Positions 60,999 to 64,000 of a DNA stretch of 64,000 nt are shown here, one piece after another. Origin of the DNA: Chryseobacterium indologenes (GTDB lineage Bacteria > Bacteroidota > Bacteroidia > Flavobacteriales > Weeksellaceae); the NCBI RefSeq assembly GCF_002025665.1, contig NZ_CP018786.1, positions 1,736,001 through 1,800,000 of the forward strand, given 5' to 3'. Positions within the stretch are counted from its first letter, which is position 1. Every line of letters begins with the position of its first letter. A model generated the notes under the pieces. That model did no database searches, was not told the DNA's origin, and was given only the letters and a program-made list of their open reading frames with translations. The position numbers and the translations under genes are program-made.

Positions 60999-62021
60999 AT
61001 GGCAATACTTGTTACCGGAGGCCTTGGGTATATTGGTTCTCACACCGTAGTAGAACTTCTTAATAACGGCTTTGAAGTGGTTATTGTAGATGATTTATCC
61101 AATACGGAAAAGTTTATTTTAAAAAATATTGAGGAAATTACAGGTAAAAAGCCTGTTTTTTATCCTTTTGATTTAAGAAGAAAAGAACTTCTTACTCAGG
61201 TTTTTGATGCCCATCAGATTGATGGCTGTATCAATTTTGCCGCCTCTAAAGCGGTAGGAGAGAGCCAGATCATTCCTGTAGATTATTATGAGAATAATCT
61301 GTTTTCTTTGATTAATATTCTTCAGGAATTTAAAGCAAGAAAGATCTCCAACTTTATTTTCAGCTCATCATGTACGGTATACGGACAGGCAGATGTAATG
61401 CCGATAGATGAAAATACTCCGTTGAAAACCCCTGAAAGCGTCTATGGGAAAACAAAACAAATGGGAGAACAGATCCTGATTGATTTTGCAAAAGCCTATC
61501 AAAGTAAAATATCACTATTAAGATATTTTAATCCAATCGGAGCACATCCTTCCGGAAAGCTGGGAGAATTGCCGATAGGGATTCCTAATAATTTAGTGCC
61601 TTATGTGATGCAGACGGCTTCAGGAGTACGTGAGAAACTGAATATTTGGGGTGATGATTACCCTACAGAGGACGGAACAGCTGTTCGTGATTATATCTAT
61701 GTTGTTGACCTGGCAAAAGCACACGTTGCAGCATTAAAGAAACTGATAGAAGATTCTTCATCAGATGCTGTGATAGATACTTACAATCTGGGGACAGGAA
61801 AAGGTTCATCTGTACTGGAAGTGGTAAAAGCTTTTGAAAAAGCCAATCATGTAGAAGTGCCTTATCAGATCTGTGCCAGAAGAGAAGGAGATATCACTAT
61901 TGCCTATGCAAATCCTGATAAAGCGGAAAAAGGACTCAACTGGAAGTCTGAAACCTCGCTTGAAGAGGCTTTAAGAACAGTTTGGGAATGGCAAAAATAT
62001 CTGAACACCAGAAATTCATAA
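60999..62021 (+). CDS. galE: UDP-glucose 4-epimerase
   Basis: The 340-residue short-chain dehydrogenase has GGLGYIGSHT (about 7-16, NAD-binding), SSSCTVYG (catalytic Ser/Thr region), YGKTK (Tyr and Lys) and YLRYFNPIGAHPSGKLGE after the active site. It interconverts UDP-glucose and UDP-galactose (or the GlcNAc/GalNAc pair). The gene is the third of a small sugar operon with the DegT aminotransferase and the membrane protein. Confidence 0.96.
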   Translation: MAILVTGGLGYIGSHTVVELLNNGFEVVIVDDLSNTEKFILKNIEEITGKKPVFYPFDLRRKELLTQVFDAHQIDGCINFAASKAVGESQIIPVDYYENNLFSLINILQEFKARKISNFIFSSSCTVYGQADVMPIDENTPLKTPESVYGKTKQMGEQILIDFAKAYQSKISLLRYFNPIGAHPSGKLGELPIGIPNNLVPYVMQTASGVREKLNIWGDDYPTEDGTAVRDYIYVVDLAKAHVAALKKLIEDSSSDAVIDTYNLGTGKGSSVLEVVKAFEKANHVEVPYQICARREGDITIAYANPDKAEKGLNWKSETSLEEALRTVWEWQKYLNTRNS

Positions 62022-62160
62022 CTTAGCATTGAGAAATGCTTATATAGAAAGAGCAATTTAAACGATCATAAAACAAATTACAAAAACATCTTCCTTGAAA
62101 TTGAATGTTTTATCTTTTTAAAAAACATTTATTTCAGCGAAGCTTTAATTTAACATTAAT

Positions 62161-62613
62161 ATGAAGACACAGAGAATAGGTATTACATTTTCGTCATTTG
62201 ACTTATTGCATGCAGGCCACATTAAAATGCTTGAAGAAGCTAAAACTGTATGTGACTATTTAATCGTCGGACTTCAAATCGATCCGTCCCACGATCGTCC
62301 AAACAAAAATAAGCCAAGTCAGACTATTGTTGAAAGATATATCCAACTGAAAGCGGTGAATGCTGTTGATGAGATTATTCCTTATTACACAGAAGAAGAT
62401 CTTTTGGATATTCTTAAATCATTTGTGATTGACGTAAGAATCATCGGGGATGATTATATGGACAGAGACTTTACAGGTAAAAAATACTGTGAAGAAAAAG
62501 GAATAGAGCTATTTTTCAACAAAAGAGACCATCGGTTTTCCACCAGCGATCTGAGAAGAAGAATCTATGAAGCTGAAAAAGAAAAATATGCAAAAGCAGA
62601 ACCTGTAAAATAA
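62161..62613 (+). CDS. TagD-like cytidylyltransferase
   Basis: The 150-residue nucleotidyltransferase starts RIGITFSSFDLLHAGHIKML with the HAGH motif, has a VERYIQLKAVNAVDE middle and an RFSTSDLRRRIYE tail with the ISTT/S-like signature. The group includes glycerol-3-phosphate cytidylyltransferase (TagD), which makes CDP-glycerol for cell-surface polymers. The substrate is not certain: ethanolamine-phosphate or a sugar phosphate is possible. It follows galE after 139 bp and ends with a strong hairpin. Confidence 0.88.
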   Translation: MKTQRIGITFSSFDLLHAGHIKMLEEAKTVCDYLIVGLQIDPSHDRPNKNKPSQTIVERYIQLKAVNAVDEIIPYYTEEDLLDILKSFVIDVRIIGDDYMDRDFTGKKYCEEKGIELFFNKRDHRFSTSDLRRRIYEAEKEKYAKAEPVK

Positions 62614-62621
62614 CAGAAATA

Positions 62622-62652
62622 AAAAATCCCGAAAGAAACTTTCGGGATTTTT
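62622..62652. terminator. Bidirectional terminator between the cytidylyltransferase and the TonB receptor
   Basis: AAAAATCCCGAAAG (62622-62635) and CTTTCGGGATTTTT (62639-62652) pair perfectly around AAA. Confidence 0.9.
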
Positions 62653-62658
62653 GCTGTA

Positions 62659-64000
62659 TTACATTGGGCCGCCTTGTTCTTCGTCGCCTTTTGTATTAGA
62701 ATTAATATCTTTTTTAATTTTAGGTTTGGCATCAATCTTCTCACCTTGCTTGAACTTATACGTGAAAGATAAAGCAAACTGTCTTGGCTGCCATTGCATT
62801 TCCATTTCTCTAGTAAACTGAGCATTATCGGAGAAGTTTTTCATTTTTCTGGTATTAAAGATATCTCTGATATTGAATCCTATAATTCCGTTTCCTTTCC
62901 AGATAGTCTGGCTTACTCCTAAATCTATACCATACATTGCCTTTCTGTTATTCATGGCCGTTTTCTCAGCAGCTCTGTAGAAACTTTGGATTTGAAGGCT
63001 TAAGTTTTTTGTCGGTTTAAATGTATTGTTAAAACGTATTCTGTATGAGAATCCGGAACCTGAGAAATCATTCAATGTTCTTGGATTGTCAGGGAATAGG
63101 TTAAAGCTTCCTGTATTTTTATATCCGTAAAGGTCAGCAGAAAGCATTATTTTCCACCAGCTGTAAGGATCATAAGTTCCGTTCAGATCCAAACCATAAT
63201 TGGTCTCTGTACCTACGTTGAAAGGAATTGTATTTACAGCTCCGGTATCATCTATATATTGGTATCTGTTTTGCTCGTCTTCAGACTTTTTAAAATATAA
63301 AGTTGGATTAAACGTGATCTTTTTGTTTGAAAGATTGTATCCGACTTCAAAAGAGTTTTCGTACGTTGGATTAAGGTTTGGATTCCCTCTGAAGTAGTTT
63401 CTGTCATCATCAAAAGACATAAAAGGAATCAGAGAGAAAGCTCTCGGACGGTTAATTCTTCTTGAATAGTTTAACAAGATCTGATTGTTCTTTGCCAGAT
63501 CATAACTTAAAAATACAGAAGGGAAGAACTTCGTATAGTTTTTATTAACTTCCGGAGTATTTGCCGGATTTCCGTTAACATCAAAATTCTGGAAGTTAAC
63601 GTCAATTTTTGAAGTCTCACTTCTTAATCCTAACTGATACGCAAATTTTTCTCCAATCTTACTTTTAAACTGTGCATAGACACCAAGAATGTTTTCAGAA
63701 TATACCGTGTTACTTGTAAAATCAAATCTTGTATATGGAGTTTGTCCATTATCACTTTGATCCACGAAATAGTTGTATGTATTTCTGTTATAATCATAAC
63801 GTGCTCCTGCTTCTAATTTAGATTTTTCACCTATTGGAAGTTCATAATCAATTTTTCCAATAAAGGTATCTGTTTTAGAATCTGTGCTTACATTATTAAC
63901 AACACTGGTAGGTTGTAAAATAGTATTGACAAAACTTCTCTGTACAATCTGATTGATTCCATCCGTTTTATTAGTCTGATAACTTGCAGATGCCGATAGC
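62659..64000 (-). CDS. TonB-dependent receptor-type outer membrane beta-barrel protein, 5' end outside window
   Basis: The reading frame is open from the window edge to TAA at 62659-62661, giving about 447 residues of barrel. It carries repeated amphipathic strands and the C-terminal family features of the outer-membrane beta-barrel (OMP_b-brl) type: GYNLSNKKITFNPTLYFKKS, ILLNYSRRINRPRAFSLIPF and SLQIQSFYRAAEKTAMN. The N-terminal plug is not visible, so the substrate is unknown. The C-terminal tail after the barrel (KIDAKPKIKKDINSNTKGDE) is short and hydrophilic. Confidence 0.9.
   Translation of the reverse strand, partial: LSASASYQTNKTDGINQIVQRSFVNTILQPTSVVNNVSTDSKTDTFIGKIDYELPIGEKSKLEAGARYDYNRNTYNYFVDQSDNGQTPYTRFDFTSNTVYSENILGVYAQFKSKIGEKFAYQLGLRSETSKIDVNFQNFDVNGNPANTPEVNKNYTKFFPSVFLSYDLAKNNQILLNYSRRINRPRAFSLIPFMSFDDDRNYFRGNPNLNPTYENSFEVGYNLSNKKITFNPTLYFKKSEDEQNRYQYIDDTGAVNTIPFNVGTETNYGLDLNGTYDPYSWWKIMLSADLYGYKNTGSFNLFPDNPRTLNDFSGSGFSYRIRFNNTFKPTKNLSLQIQSFYRAAEKTAMNNRKAMYGIDLGVSQTIWKGNGIIGFNIRDIFNTRKMKNFSDNAQFTREMEMQWQPRQFALSFTYKFKQGEKIDAKPKIKKDINSNTKGDEEQGGPM

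Overview
The window looks like the chromosome of a Flavobacteriia member of the Chryseobacterium type. The evidence is the AT-rich base composition, promoters of the Bacteroidetes form (TTTG, about 19-21 nt, TAnnTTTG), A-rich rather than Shine-Dalgarno-like starts, type IX secretion C-terminal sorting domains, a SusC/SusD pair, many secreted proteins with signal peptides ending in SQ or AQ, and the dnaA / low-molecular-weight phosphatase / SAM methyltransferase order. No tRNA, rRNA, CRISPR array, prophage or transposase gene was seen. The genus is an inference; no marker gene was compared.

Layout. 1-2.1 kb: the 3' end of dnaA, a low-molecular-weight phosphotyrosine phosphatase, a small secreted NTF2-like protein and an RsmI-like methyltransferase. 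2.4-7 kb: a secreted chitin/cellulose-type LPMO (AA10 + 2 FnIII + 2 CBM + T9SS tail), a DUF4349 lipoprotein, a DUF2891 protein and an Mpo1-like protein. 7-12.2 kb: an AraC regulator followed by an outer-membrane factor / HlyD adaptor / MFS tripartite efflux operon. 12.5-16.7 kb: a TonB-dependent siderophore receptor, a siderophore-interacting reductase and a methyltransferase. 16.8-19.6 kb: a membrane protein and metG. 19.9-32.8 kb: a starch/maltodextrin utilisation locus (SusC, SusD, SusE-like, GH97, then GH13, an NTF2-like protein and an MFS sugar porter) interrupted by an oppositely oriented sterol-desaturase-type gene. 33-35.6 kb: small hypotheticals, pirin and an FMN reductase, with a dense patch of intergenic repeats. 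35.6-42.3 kb: purine genes purM, purN, purH, purD, guaA, preceded by a promoter, 24-codon ORF and terminator. 42.3-50 kb: three small unknown genes, a GNAT-nitrilase fusion, a two-repeat periplasmic protein, a short Cys-rich bacteriocin-like peptide, an ABC1/UbiB kinase and a DEAD-box helicase. 50-54.9 kb: a GDSL hydrolase, lipoproteins, a YqhD-type alcohol dehydrogenase and small membrane proteins, one apparently frameshifted. 55-64 kb: phosphoenolpyruvate carboxylase, a T9SS subtilase, sugar genes (DegT aminotransferase, galE, a TagD-like cytidylyltransferase) and the 3' part of a TonB-dependent receptor.

Most of the window is ordinary. The parts that conventional gene calling explains least are intergenic: two copies, in opposite orientation, of a roughly 85-bp conserved structured element; a composite repeat (A+B) found at two loci with a third copy of A; many short-period degenerate repeats next to start codons; a possible attenuator before purM; a two-hairpin element between purN and purH; and a 56-residue Cys-rich peptide gene that a 60-codon cutoff misses. 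No clearly new multi-gene system was found.
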